This document shows positions 12,201 to 25,300 of a stretch of 64,000 bases of DNA, in pieces (position 1 is the first letter of the stretch; every line of letters begins with the position of its first letter). The translations under genes were made by a program, and so were the position numbers. The notes beneath the pieces are model-generated. The model made no database searches. It saw only the letters and a program-made list of their open reading frames with translations, and was not told the DNA's origin. This stretch comes from Biomphalaria glabrata. Lineage: Eukaryota > Mollusca > Gastropoda > Planorbidae. The DNA lies in NCBI RefSeq assembly GCF_947242115.1, contig NC_074711.1:30572602-30636601 (forward strand), in the 5' to 3' direction.

Positions 12201-15200
12201 CTCTGTATCTAATCAGCAAACACGTACTGATAGAACAGCGGGCGACCCATACGTCATATCAACACTGACTGTGGCCCCTGAACACACTGCCCTTGGCCCT
12301 ACGAAAACGGAAGTCCTACCGGCACTTCCTCACCCTGTCTCATCTTCCCCCGGGATAGAGACCATTCTGGTTAACGGGCAGTACGTCCGGTCCCTATTTG
12401 ACACAGGCTGTGCGGTAAATTCAGTTATCTGCAAAGCACTGGTTCATCCGGCTGATCTCACAGATAGAACTGTGACGATTCAGTCCCTTGACCGTGAGAT
12501 TCCTCCAAAGGTTCTTCCTATTGCTAGGGTCCACGTAGAATGCAAGTACGTACATGGCACCATTGACGCAGCCGTCATGGACTCGCCAGTGTATGACTTC
12601 ATTCTAGGCTCAAAATATGTTCCTCTTGGAGAAGTCAACAAACCTTACTTTTCTCTGCCCGTCGGTAGATCGACGAAACAGAAACGTGGTAGCAACCAGC
12701 AGGTTAGAAGCCCTGGTCGCCACACTGACACGCCTAGTCCCGACTCATCAGCGAAGCTCAAACCACTCCGCCCTGGCATTGACTCTGCTAGGAAGTCACG
12801 AGTTAAGTCGTTTACCCGCGCTCGTGAGGGTCTACTTGACCCAGGCTACTCAGCCAAAATCATGCAACATTCCTCTAACATTGACAGTGTCAGAATGCCC
12901 CGAGGTAAGATGAACCCTTGCTCTCGTGGACTCACTCCTCTTCATGGCTCCTCAGCCACCATTCTGAATCAACCTCTCCCTGGCATTGATAGTGTCAGAA
13001 AGTCACGAGGTAAGCCGAACTCTCGCGCTCGTGAAAACTCTTCTCACCATGGCTCCTCAGCCACCGTTCAATATCAACCCTCCCCTGGCATTAACCGTGT
13101 CAGGAAGCCACGATGTAAGCCAGATTGTCGCACTCGTGGGGACGTTCTCAGGCAGAACTCCACATTCTTTATCAGGCCACTCTTCCCTGGCATTGATCGT
13201 GTCAGACGATACCGAGGTAAGCTGACTACTTACTCTCGTGAAGAAGCGCCTCACAGCGGCTTCGGAGGTAAGCCCCAACAAGCGCACGTGCCTTGGGCAC
13301 CCCGCCTAAGCCCCAATCACGCTCCCCAATCCGCCCCAGGAAGGAATTATTACTCACCCAATCACCCAATCTACTCTCCCAAGCAACCCCATATGTTTCA
13401 CCCAGGTGACTACATACTCCGGGACGGGAAGTAGACCACGGACAGACTTGGACAGACCCTCCTCCTGGCATGGCTATCCCTTTATTTCCAGATTTTTTTT
13501 TTTAATGCTGTGATAACAACTGATCTTAAAGTTAGAGTGACATCAGTCTGCTCGCACTTTATGGATCTTTCTGCGATAGATCCATCTTGGCGGCGGCGTA
13601 TGTGACAAGTCAAAAACTCGCTGTCAGAGTCACTCTAAATTCTCACAGCATTAATTATTATTTTTCATTATTTATTTATTTTATTTTAATTATTTCTCCA
13701 TCCTACCCATAAATTATTCACCCGCCACACCTTTTCCTCTCTACCAGGCTAGACTTAGTTGACCACATTGGAGATAGCTAAGGCGCGTCCTTTCATTTAT
13801 CTGCCCTTGATCGGGGAAAGATAATCACACTATCTCTTTTGTCTTACCGCCGGATGTCTGAAGGACGATCGCGGTTGACACCACCTTGGTTTGAATGCAA
13901 GCTAATCCTTCTCCCCCCCCCCCTTCTCTCACGTCTCTCTTTGATCTAAGAGATTACCCTGGTTAACACACCGCCTGATATCCCATGTGCCACTCCCATC
14001 TCAAGTCTACTTCACCCACGTGTAAGATAATGCTAAGCCTTGGACATTTCCGGTGTCCGCCCACACTTTTCAGGCATATATATATAGTAAACCAACTCAA
14101 ATCACCCTCTCTTTCGCATTCGAGCTGAGCTATCGAGTCTGGACTATATCATTTATTTTCCCTCCTAGAGGAATACCTGGTGGTAAGCCGAACTTAATCA
14201 CAAGTTCCATCTTAATTACTCTGTGTATATTTCCATTGGAGTTTATCATGTGTATTTTGCTTAGTTCATTTATATTTAATTAGTGCATTGTGTATTTCTC
14301 ACTGGCGTAAGTAGAAAACATGAACATGGCTAATGTATATTTATGTATTGCGTTAATCTATTAATGCTACGTGGCTCAATTGATCATTGATGCAACCATG
14401 TATATATTTGTACACCTTATTTTATTTCCTTTATCTCGGTTGATCGCCTTGATAATTTTACTAGCGCACTGATACTGCGTCTAGAAAAGAGATACGAGTT
14501 ATCTCCCCTGTATTGAATTATCTCCGCTTTACTCATTTTACTCTTATAAGAGTTACCCCGCTTGAAGGGACATTCAAGCACGCTCCATTGTTCTCGACCC
14601 ACGGTCATATGCAAACAAAGCGTCTCGGTCACTGACCACCGCCCAACTCACCCCCCCCCCTTTTCTTTCTCTATCCACCTGTGTTGTTTATTTGAGATTA
14701 TTATTTCCCCTTCTATGTACATTCTTATATTATTATTTCCCCTTTTATATACATTTCTATATTGCTACTATCTGCCATCTATTTTCCAAATCCCATTTGT
14801 CATCATCTCCCCTTTATGCTCTAAAGCAATTTTACCAATCTGACGAATGCACCTCAGTCGAGGGCATCGATAAGATGTATGAGAGACATGTCCTAACTTG
14901 TCTTTATTTATCCGCAGCCTCCCTTAGGTGTCTGCCTATTTATCGGATTACTTACCTGCCCATTTGCCTACTGGCCTATCTATGTGCTTAGTGCTAATCA
15001 GCGCTGCACTCGCCTAGTTGCTATCAAGAATCACCTATTGCTTAGTCATTGGATCAACGATCTATTTACCGGCAGTTGTGCTTAGTGCTATTCAGCGCTG
15101 CATTTGCCTACTGAGATCTACTCAACTCTACTACTTGGCGCTATCGGCATTGCCCGCCTATTCGACAGCCCACCTGTCAAGCTATTAGGTGCGACGTCCC

Positions 15201-17691
15201 TATAGACCAGATCTGTGTGAGACGTCATAGCTACGCCAACCCTCTGCAACTCACTGGACATATCCTGTCAACTACGCTGCCCACGGCAGATCAGCTCTGC
15301 CCGCAGTAACCTTGTGCCCACGGTATCCGGCCACCCGCCATACTGTGCCCACTACAGATACTAGAACTTGGGACTGAGACTCCACAAGAACTATATCGCC
15401 GGCGTCCCTCTATCCGCTAGAGCGCCATCTCCAGCTGCAGAACCTCAAGCCAGGACACAGCCAGCTGCGACATCAACAGGACAACCAGCTAAGTCAGAGG
15501 ACAAAGTGACATACTCTCTTATTATGTGCAAGAGTGATGATTAAACATAGAATATACTAGAGATAGATGCAAACCCTCCCCCTTTTTATTATTATATGTA
15601 TGTTTATGTAAATAAATATCCTTTATTTTAACTTTTGTATCTATCTTTCATTGCTTTGTCTCGTTGCGTGCCTGCTCCCGATTCATATGCTGATAAGTGG
15701 GGGTGTGATAGCATTTAAAAATAATCATCCCCTAGACATAAAACGTGCCAAACACACGTCACATTTCCCACCTGTCACACTGTGTATAGTATTATATGCA
15801 TCTCTGCCTGTGTATAGTATTATATGCATCTCTGCCTGTGTATAGTATTACATGCATCTCTGCCTGTGTATAGTATTACATGTATCTCTGCTTGTGTATA
15901 GTATTATATGCATCTCTGCCTGTGTATAGTATTACATGCATCTCTGCCTGTGTATAGTATTATATGCATCTCTGCTTAGTATAGTATTATATGCATCTCT
16001 GCCTGTGTATAGTATTATATGCATCTCTGCCTGTGTATAGTATTATATGCATCTCTGCCTGTGTATAGTATTATATGCATCTCTGCCTGTGTATAGTATT
16101 ACATGCATCTCTGCCTGTGTATAGTATTATATGCATCTCTGCCTGTGTATAGTATTATATGCATCTCTGCCTGTGTATAGTATTATATGCATATCTGCTT
16201 AGTATAGTATTATATGCATCTCTGCCTGTGTATAGTATTACATATATCTCTACTTGTGTATAGTATTACATATATCTCTGCCTGTGTATAGTATTACATG
16301 CATCTCTGCTTGTGTATAGTATTACATATATCTCTGCCTGTGTATAGTATTACATATATCTCTACCTGTGTATAGTATTACATGCATCTCTGCCTGTGTA
16401 TAGTATTACATGCATCTCTGCCTGTGTATAGTATTACATGCATCTCTGCCTGTGTATAGTATTACATGCATCTCTGCTTGTGTATAGTATTACCAGCATC
16501 TCTGCTTGTGTATAGTATTATATGCATCTCTGCTTGTGTATAGTATTACATGCATCTCTGCTTGTGTATAGTATTACATGCATCTCTGCCTGTGTATAGT
16601 ATTACATGCATCTCTGCCTGTGTATAGTATTACATGCATCTCTGCCTGTGTATAGTATTACATGTATCTCTTCTTAGTATAGTATTACATGCATCTCTGC
16701 CTGTGTATAGTATTACATGTATCTCTGCCTGTGTATAGTATTACATGCATCTCTGCTTGTGTATAGTATTACATGCATCTCTGCATGTATATAGTATTAC
16801 ACATATCTCTGCCTGTGTATAGTATTACATGCATCTCTGCTTGTGTATAGTATTACATGCATCTCTGCTTGTGTATAGTATTACATGCATCTCTACCTGT
16901 GTAAAGTATTACATGCATCTCTGCCTGTGTATAGTATTACATATATCTCTGCCTGTGTATAGTATTACATGCATCTCTGCCTGTATATAGTATTACATAT
17001 ATCTCTGCTTGTGTATAGTATTACATGCATCTCTGCTTGTGTATAGTATTACATGCATCTCTGCCTGTATATAGTATTACATATATCTCTGCCAGTGTAT
17101 AGTATTACATATATCTCTGCCTGTGTAAAGTCTAGGTATAAATATGCATCAACATTAGATTTCTTTAAAACAATAATTCGCTTTAACTTCTTTTAATGAA
17201 CTTATACTTAACAACTTTTTGTTTTGTAATTACTATCACCTGGGACTGTCAGCGTATGTCAGGACAAGTGTCATTCAATAACGAGATAACAAACCAGGTA
17301 ATAGAAATCTCGGTGACTTCGTTATTATATGGTAACATTTTCTAGATTGTATTGGTTGAATCGAGAGATTTTATTAATTGAAACAAAAAACTGCATCTAT
17401 AATAATATATTTTTTTAAGAAGAATTTGATAGATATGTTAAATAAATGTATAATGTACTTGTGATTTTTTTCCCAAAGCTTTTGATGCTTTAGTGTTACT
17501 TGATTTAAGCCTTTTTTTTCTAAAACAAAATGTATAGGGAAGAAGAAAGAAAAGTGTGGATTTCAATCTCAACAAGTCGGCCAGCAATAATAGCGAGACA
17601 AAACTTGTTTCATTTCTAGAGTCTCTGAACACTGACGTAAGTTCACTCATTAGTACATGAAACATAAGAACAAATCAGCATTCTTTTCTTC

Positions 17692-17725
<34 letters not shown>

Positions 17726-20700
17726 TTCTCTCTCTTTCATTCTCTCATCATACATATATAGTCCTTAGAGGAGCCCTCAGGAATTTTTGCCGTGGGTTGC
17801 AAGTTACCACTATATGGCTCAAAGTCGTGGCTTTAACTTTCTTATTACGAAGAATAATAAAGAAAAGTACTGGTGCCCCTAATCAATCCCTCAGTGATAT
17901 GAAGTGCTCTGTAAATATTTGTGTGGTGGGTTTGGCACAGAAGACAACTAAATTCTAAATGACGAAGGCAACTCGTAGGACGATTCCAAACTTTATTATA
18001 CACTAAAGACCTGCCAAAGGCAAACATAAAACATAATTACAAATAAACATAAACTAAACATAATTAATAGGCCTAAATACTAGATCTAACGAAAAACAAA
18101 AAGAAAATCTTATATCATCTCTTTTACAAACACAAAAGAGATATGGAACACCAAAAACATTATTAAAAAAAATGACAACATAGTTCTCTAAAAATAAATC
18201 AACTAGTTCTACATAACACTAACATACATTGTTTGAAGAGTTTCGCTCTTTCCTTTCCTTACAAAAACTATAATTAAATATAACAAATCTATACACTCAC
18301 AAATATACTGTTTCTTAAAAGCCAGTATCTAAACACTTGTTGTAAAAATACATTTACAAGATGGACAGTTCACATTCTATATAGAATACTACAGGTACGC
18401 ATTTCAATAAATGAATTCATCTACATGCTGGCTTCTAAAAATAAGAATAGTCCAACATGAACCAAAACCGCGGTAGTGATATTCTATATAAACTACTACC
18501 GGTAACTAAATTTACAAGCTAATATGAATAAGTAAAATGTGATTACCTGCAGCCATACGTGAACACATGGTGTAGAACCAAGCACAAAAGGGAGTGGAGA
18601 CGACTTAGGTCCAGTAACATAAGGACATTACAGCGACCAGAGATGCCTGTCGAATGGACAGTGCCCACGTTGGTCTGCCTTGTCATGCGCGGACACAAGG
18701 TGCCATCTAGGGTGAAGGGTCACGTGGATATCGGAGTGGCCGGTATTTTCTGACAAGATATCCACTCCACTACATTTGTTTCATGAAAAAAACAAAAATT
18801 AAAAGTGTGAACAAATTATTCACTGAACGAACACGTTGTTAAGTTGCTCCGTGCGGCCCGTGCCTCCCTGTCACCTCCCGTCTACCTCTTCTCCCATTCC
18901 CTGTGTAGATAATCATACAAAAACTGCAAACGTTGACTGTGGCTGACAAAACTGTCTATGCATTGCTTCTCGTCTCGATGGACAAGCTGGCGATGAACGC
19001 TTATCGCGCACTGTACTGATATTGTTCACGTTGCAGCTCTTGCACCGTTTTAGGATGAAGACAAAACAGATTGAACTGAGCATTAATTTTATTCGCTAAG
19101 TGAGACGGTAATAGTGAGACTAACCAATCAAGATACGTAATGTAATGCCGTCAACCAAACATCTGGTTTTTGCTCGGTGTGTCTGTCGACTGCAAATTTT
19201 CGGCAGCACCAACTCAATACCAAGTTTTTCTGTCAGCAGTCTCGCCTTATTCAAGATGCCATCCCTGAAGTGTTCCTCAGCATGGTCAAGTTGGTTTTTA
19301 TGTCAATGAGACTACTGATGTTTTGTAGAGTGGCCACTAGGTTACGTTGAATAAACTGCGACATCGGGTAAACTTGTTCAAGAACCGACGAATAATGAAC
19401 GTTAATGAAAAGACAAATCAGAAACACAGGAGGAGCAGACACTGATTACTTATGTACAGTTTGTCTTTGTTTGTCTTTATAGCACCAAACTGCTGGTAGA
19501 CAATTAAACCCGCTGTAGGCGTATTCTATTTTAACTTATAAAACATCAAATAGCTTGAATAACTTCTTTGTGAACAGAACTAAATAGAACTTTGATGACA
19601 CTAAAGACTAAGTTTACTTGAGATGAAATGCAATAAACGTATATTTTAAACAAATCTAACTCAGTATAATTATGAAACCACGTCCTATCACTCTGGTATC
19701 CTGGAGTCGTCTCCTCTTTTACATTTACATTACGCGAGATCCTATTGTAATTTCATCATCTCCACTGCATAGCCACCAACCAATCGCTAGCTTTTTCTCA
19801 CCGTCACTTTAGGAACACACACACACACACACATACCATAACAGTCTGGTTTTACTTGCAGCCGTTATTTTAAGATCTGCTAAACACTCACACATCGTCT
19901 CAAAGTTGTGAGTTAAAGCGCGAATGGATTTGTACTTCTCATCTTACTCAAAATAGGGAAATTTAGCAGCGGCGCTCCCGCTTGGGACAGTTACGAAAGA
20001 AATATATAGTCTTCTTGATGACACCAACAGCATTATGTATATCTGAAACGTTATTCCGGTCATTGATAACAAGGTCTAGTATGTGAAACGCGCAACGGAC
20101 AAAGGCTGCTTTAGGATATTTTTCAGGAATCCTTTTCTGACACACAGTTCTGAGTGCTAGTCATCAGCCACCGCAGCCTTGGCTAGATTGTACATAATGC
20201 ATTCGCTGACAATGACGTTAGACAGGCTGAACAATAGCAGCGAAACGAATGAAGTCTTCTCGAATACAATCGCCATCAACAAACCGAATGCCAAAAGACA
20301 TTTGCTCAGTCTGAGATATCTGCAGTTTCATCAACAAAATACCCAGCAAATGGCGTTAATTCATGATGCTTCTTCTCGTATTTTTCTGTTTCTTGCTGCT
20401 GCCAAGTGCTGCGTTTATCCAAAATCACCATTTTAACTCAGACGATGGCTTCTGAAGAACTTTCTTATATCCTCTGTCAAAGTAAACAGGTGGACGTATT
20501 TAACAAGCTAGTCTACAACAACATCAACATATCCTTACAACTGTACTTAGTGGAAACACTACTTGTTACTAAGAAGTTAATGGATTTGATGGTGCTAAAC
20601 ATGGGCTAGAATTTGGCTACTCAGAATCCAGGGAATGCACCACTTGCACCCCCCCCCCGTGTGCGCCCATGATAGGCCTATTTATATTATCTCTCTGTAT

Positions 20701-22299
20701 CTCTCTGTTGGCCTGTATGTAAGTGTGTCTGTGTGTGTATGTGTGTGTCTCTCTCTCTAACTATCGCCTTCTTGGAAAATAAGATAATCCACATATCTAA
20801 TGTAAAATCTGTTTTATTGTTCCACGATCACGGTGAACAATGAAAGTGTTTTAAATTGAAAGTCTGAAGATGAAACGTGGAAACTTGCAACAACTTAATT
20901 CTAGACAAAAGTTCGCCTAATTTTGGTTGTTTGTTGTTTTTTTCCCCGCCAGAAAGGTGGCGTCATCAGAACAGACCACAGAGAACAATTTAATATCAAG
21001 CAGTACATTCAACTGCAGAGACAAAAGGATCAGACGACAAAGCTGGCAGAAACACGAATGCCGCATAGAATCAAAAAGTTAATGACTCCTAATCCTTTAA
21101 GAAGTTGTCTAGAACCTTCTCTGAAGCTCCACACAGCAAGAATCTCACACTTTGGTACCAGTTTGATACCAAAAGAACCAAAGAAGAAAATGACTCCTTT
21201 ACTATAATTGCAATATTAAAAGATTCTCATTGGGACCAAGATGAAGCACAAAAAGACATTCATTATAAACCGAAAAAGAAAGAATGGGCCAATAGCCTTT
21301 TGAAAAATGGGAAGCGCTTTTTCTTCTGAATTTGCTAATGTACTGGTAAGTCTTTCATTATTAAGCCTATGTAAAGTTGTACACACTTTTACATACTTTG
21401 GTGTTAAGCAAGACATCTTTATGTTGTACATGCTTTTCTAAAAAAAAAAAACCCATTAAGTCCTTTCTGACATTTGTCCATCTGGGAGAAAAAGAGGCAT
21501 GTGGGAAATATATACATCGAAAGCTCAACAAATCGCTATACTTTACTGTGGTTTTATACAAAACTTTACAAGTAAGTTTATTCTGTTGATTGTATTACGT
21601 TAGGATGTCCCCAAAACTAAAGTTATTCTACCGTAGCTGAAATGGACCACTACTAGGACTTCAAACATTTCCTACCAAATTAGCCATAGAAATGAACTAG
21701 CATTACCCACCAGCTTCGTTGACTTGTTTCCAGGCTCTATATATTTGTATTTTGCCATGCAGCCCTCCCATTCTTCTTACTATAACAATAGGATGATTTA
21801 AAGTTAAACACTTCCCCTATTTTTTTGGCTAATTCTAGTACGTTAAATTTGACCAACCGTAAATTCGAGTAACATCTCTCTCTCCACCTGCCCGCTTTAA
21901 ATCGCCCTCACACTCACTTCTGGTCTGTGAACTTCCCCACCCTTTTTTTTCGCCCACCCCCTTCTCAGAACACTTGAATTTTATATCTGTTACATTAATT
22001 GCACTGCCCGCTTTATAGCTACCCCTCCCAAATGCATATTCGTTCTCTATTTCCTTGTATGTGTGTCTCTTTCTCCTTTTCTCTATTTTCGCTCTCTGGA
22101 ACTTCCATTTGGTGTTCTTTTAACCTGCGCATCGTAATTTCTCCGACATAGACTTTTGACTTGATTTGGAAACACCCGCTCCATTATGCGCCTCCGACAC
22201 ATACACGCACTCATATGACTTTTCTTCGGATTCTCAATTCAATCTATATTATATTACGACCTTGACCTCCCAGTATTACAAAGTAGGTACCATTGCTTG

Positions 22300-22365
<66 letters not shown>

Positions 22366-25300
22366 TGCTCTCTCGAAAAACAAAAAAAAGATTCTAGATC
22401 TATCTTATTAATACTATTAGGGTTGGTTTTTTTTTTTTTTATTTAGACCGCGTCTAAAAGGAAGTGGAAATGACGTAGGCCTAAGGCATATTCAAAAATA
22501 AGTAAACTTAGGGAGAAAGAAAAAAAATATTTAAAAATACGAAGTTCGTGATATTTTTAAAAATTATTTATATGTAGACTGTGGCCTTTTGGAGAAATAT
22601 CGAAAATAAAATACAAAGGTTTGATAGAGCTTGCAGTTTTTCGCGAATTGCGGCGGTCAGGTTGCGTATCTGTATCATATATTAAAACGAGTTCTTAGTG
22701 CGAAATCTTATGCGGATACGTACGACAGTGTAAGAAATCTTGTGATCAATGAGTATGTCATTGGTATTTCGTAAATATATAATAGATCTACTTTCATTAT
22801 TTATGTAACATTGTAATTATTGTATTATAGATCTACTTTCATCATATATGTAACATTGTCAAAAACTACCCAAGAAATAGAACAAAGAATGCAGGCATCT
22901 TCGAGGCGCCGCTCTGCTTATTTTTAAAGTGTGACCATGGTGTGACTTTTGACAAATATTTCATATTTTCTTTTTTGCACATCATAATGTGCATTCAATT
23001 TTCGTGATAAGTGTATTTAGAGCTGTTCAAAGAACAGGGAAACCGGAAATACATAATTAAAACCCAGAATGGTAGAAAATAAATGTAGATCAGCATAATA
23101 CTTGAAGGTTGCGGTATTCGAAAAAGTATGCTTTTCTTAATTATTCATATATATATATATATATATCAGTGTGTGTGTGTGTGTATCATGCACACTGTCA
23201 AAACATGTTGTTGGGTTTATATCATCTGTATCATAGTTCCATCCGCTACAACATTAGCTGTTCAAGTCATTTAAGATAGGCCGATCGATCTACATATATT
23301 GATATATTATAGACTACAACCAATAACGAAATTCTGCTAGATCAAGTAAAAAAAAGAGATAAGTACCCCTTTCAGATCTTGTGATCTATAGGGTAGATGA
23401 TGTTAAGGTCATCTGTTTATTTGGCCAACGGTTAACGAGCAGGTTGTTATGTGGCCAGCACAACGACCAACCGCTTAACTTTCCCCAACTAAAATCAGGT
23501 ACCCATTAGAGTTGCGTAGACTCAGACTCAGGGGCTGTCAGGGTCAACCAAATAAAGACTGCCTTGCATACTATTCTTTTTTTTACTGAAACTCTTGCAG
23601 TCAGACTTGGTTTCATTTACTTTTTGTGTCTAAAGGCATATATCAAGAGTGTTAATTTAATATTTGATATATCTTATCTTATAAATCTTGTCGTTTCAAT
23701 TACAGATGTTCCTTCAAAAGAGAAGATAATTTCGTCCTCTATGTATCCATGTGTTCATCTAGTCGTGCTTGTTATCTAGAAATGTTTCGGCATCTTTTCA
23801 TTTCTCATTGTCAACTCGTTGAAAGAGAACAAAATGAATTTTTTTAAATATGCAAATACTAATTATTGAAACTATGATTCGCTGCTTTAAAAAACTATTT
23901 GATTATTTGAAAATTAAAAATGGATTTGATATAAATACATAGAGGCGTGTATTGTTCAAATGATGCAATCTTGGTCTTGTTTCTCTCTTCATCATGTATC
24001 TATATTTTTATGTAGAAAAAAATATTTTTCTAGATTAGATTCCTACTTTGCCTGAAAAAAGCTAGTCTTTCTATAGAATGCTTTGATTTTGAACTTTGCT
24101 TCTTTCAGTCACTGGGTTGTGGTCGAAACTTAAAGCCGTATGTAAAATCTTCAAGAAACAACAACCGCCGTCATGCTGGTAAGAGCAAACGATGTTTGAG
24201 TGTTCTGATTTTAAGCATTAACATCTGGGACATCATGCACTTGGACTTTGTCAATAAAATGTTTACATTTATCAAGACTTTTAGAAATATTGTGTTGATA
24301 GGTCTAAACCATCGGTAACTATTATATTATTATATTATTATTATCTTTTGATAATGTATAAAAGTTAAACTCTTACCAACGTTGAACTTATCTTATATAA
24401 TACAGACGTTACTTCAAAAAAAGAAGATGATTACATCCTACGCGTCATGCATTTAGTCATGCATATTAACTAATGACTTGCATTCTGTGGTTTAGGCAAC
24501 TATTTAACATCTTGTTCTCTAGTAACTAGAGCATAGCTACTCGGAAATTGGCAAGTAAAAAGATAACATAAGACGTTCCTGGAGTGTAGAACTGGTGAAA
24601 CAATAATAAGGTTACGCATACAAAATCGATTTTTTTTTCTCTTTAAAAATAAAATTAAACATTTTTTTTTAATGTAGTATTTGAACGTATATAACTTAGC
24701 AATACAATTGTAAAATAAATGTTTTCACAAAAAATCTAAAACCTTTAGCATAAATGTGTTAAAAATGTGTTATCTCCCTTATTAAATAGCCTCTAGTGTT
24801 TGTTACTATTAATAGTGAAACGTTGTAAAAATGATGTACTGTTGTGAAAAACTGTTTACATTGTTGATTTTAAAAATTAAAATTTTCACTTTAAGAAAAG
24901 AAAAAAGTAGCCGTTGCATCAGAACTTTAAATGGTTTAAAATATCATGATGTCGGATTTTCAATATTTTTTCTAGTTTACGAGATCTAAACGGGACGGGC
25001 GGACAGACAAACCACACAAAACTAATAGCGTCTACTAGTCGACCAGCGGCGTAGCATACGCCGCTATTTTGCTGGGCCCGGCCTTAGGCCACTGCAACCT
25101 GCGACCGCAGATATTGAACGTGATCTATTAGGAAATAGAATTTTTATGATATACTGTATGACTTCGTTACACGCAAGGCTCGTAAAGTAATTCTGTACGT
25201 AGTAAAGGATAAATGGTAGCCTACCCCGTCAAAATAGCGCGGACAAAATAGCGCCGACAAAATAGCGCGAACAAAATAGCGCAGACAAAATAGCGCAGAA

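Larger units (their letters stand above)
8939..15779 (+). mobile_element. Young short-form LTR retroelement with 2.2-kb LTRs
   Basis: Two direct repeats of 2179 bp each (8939-11117 and 13601-15779) flank a 2483-bp interior. The element begins TGTGACA and ends TGTCACA, with a 5-bp target duplication CTGTG (8934-8938 and 15780-15784) cut from the minisatellite. I count only about three differences between the LTRs, so insertion is recent. The interior carries one long frame with a gag-like start and a protease-like domain. I recognise no reverse transcriptase or integrase, so it looks like a non-autonomous form that would depend on a relative. As such a short form it looks whole. Ty3-like affinity is only a guess. 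Confidence 0.9.

Noticed and set aside
8494-17134. Regular repeats resembling a CRISPR array
   Set aside because: Units are contiguous without unique spacers and lie in an animal intron.
17438-17665. 75-aa minus-strand frame over the 99-nt exon
   Set aside because: Antisense shadow of the plus-strand exon at 17539-17637 with its well-formed splice sites.
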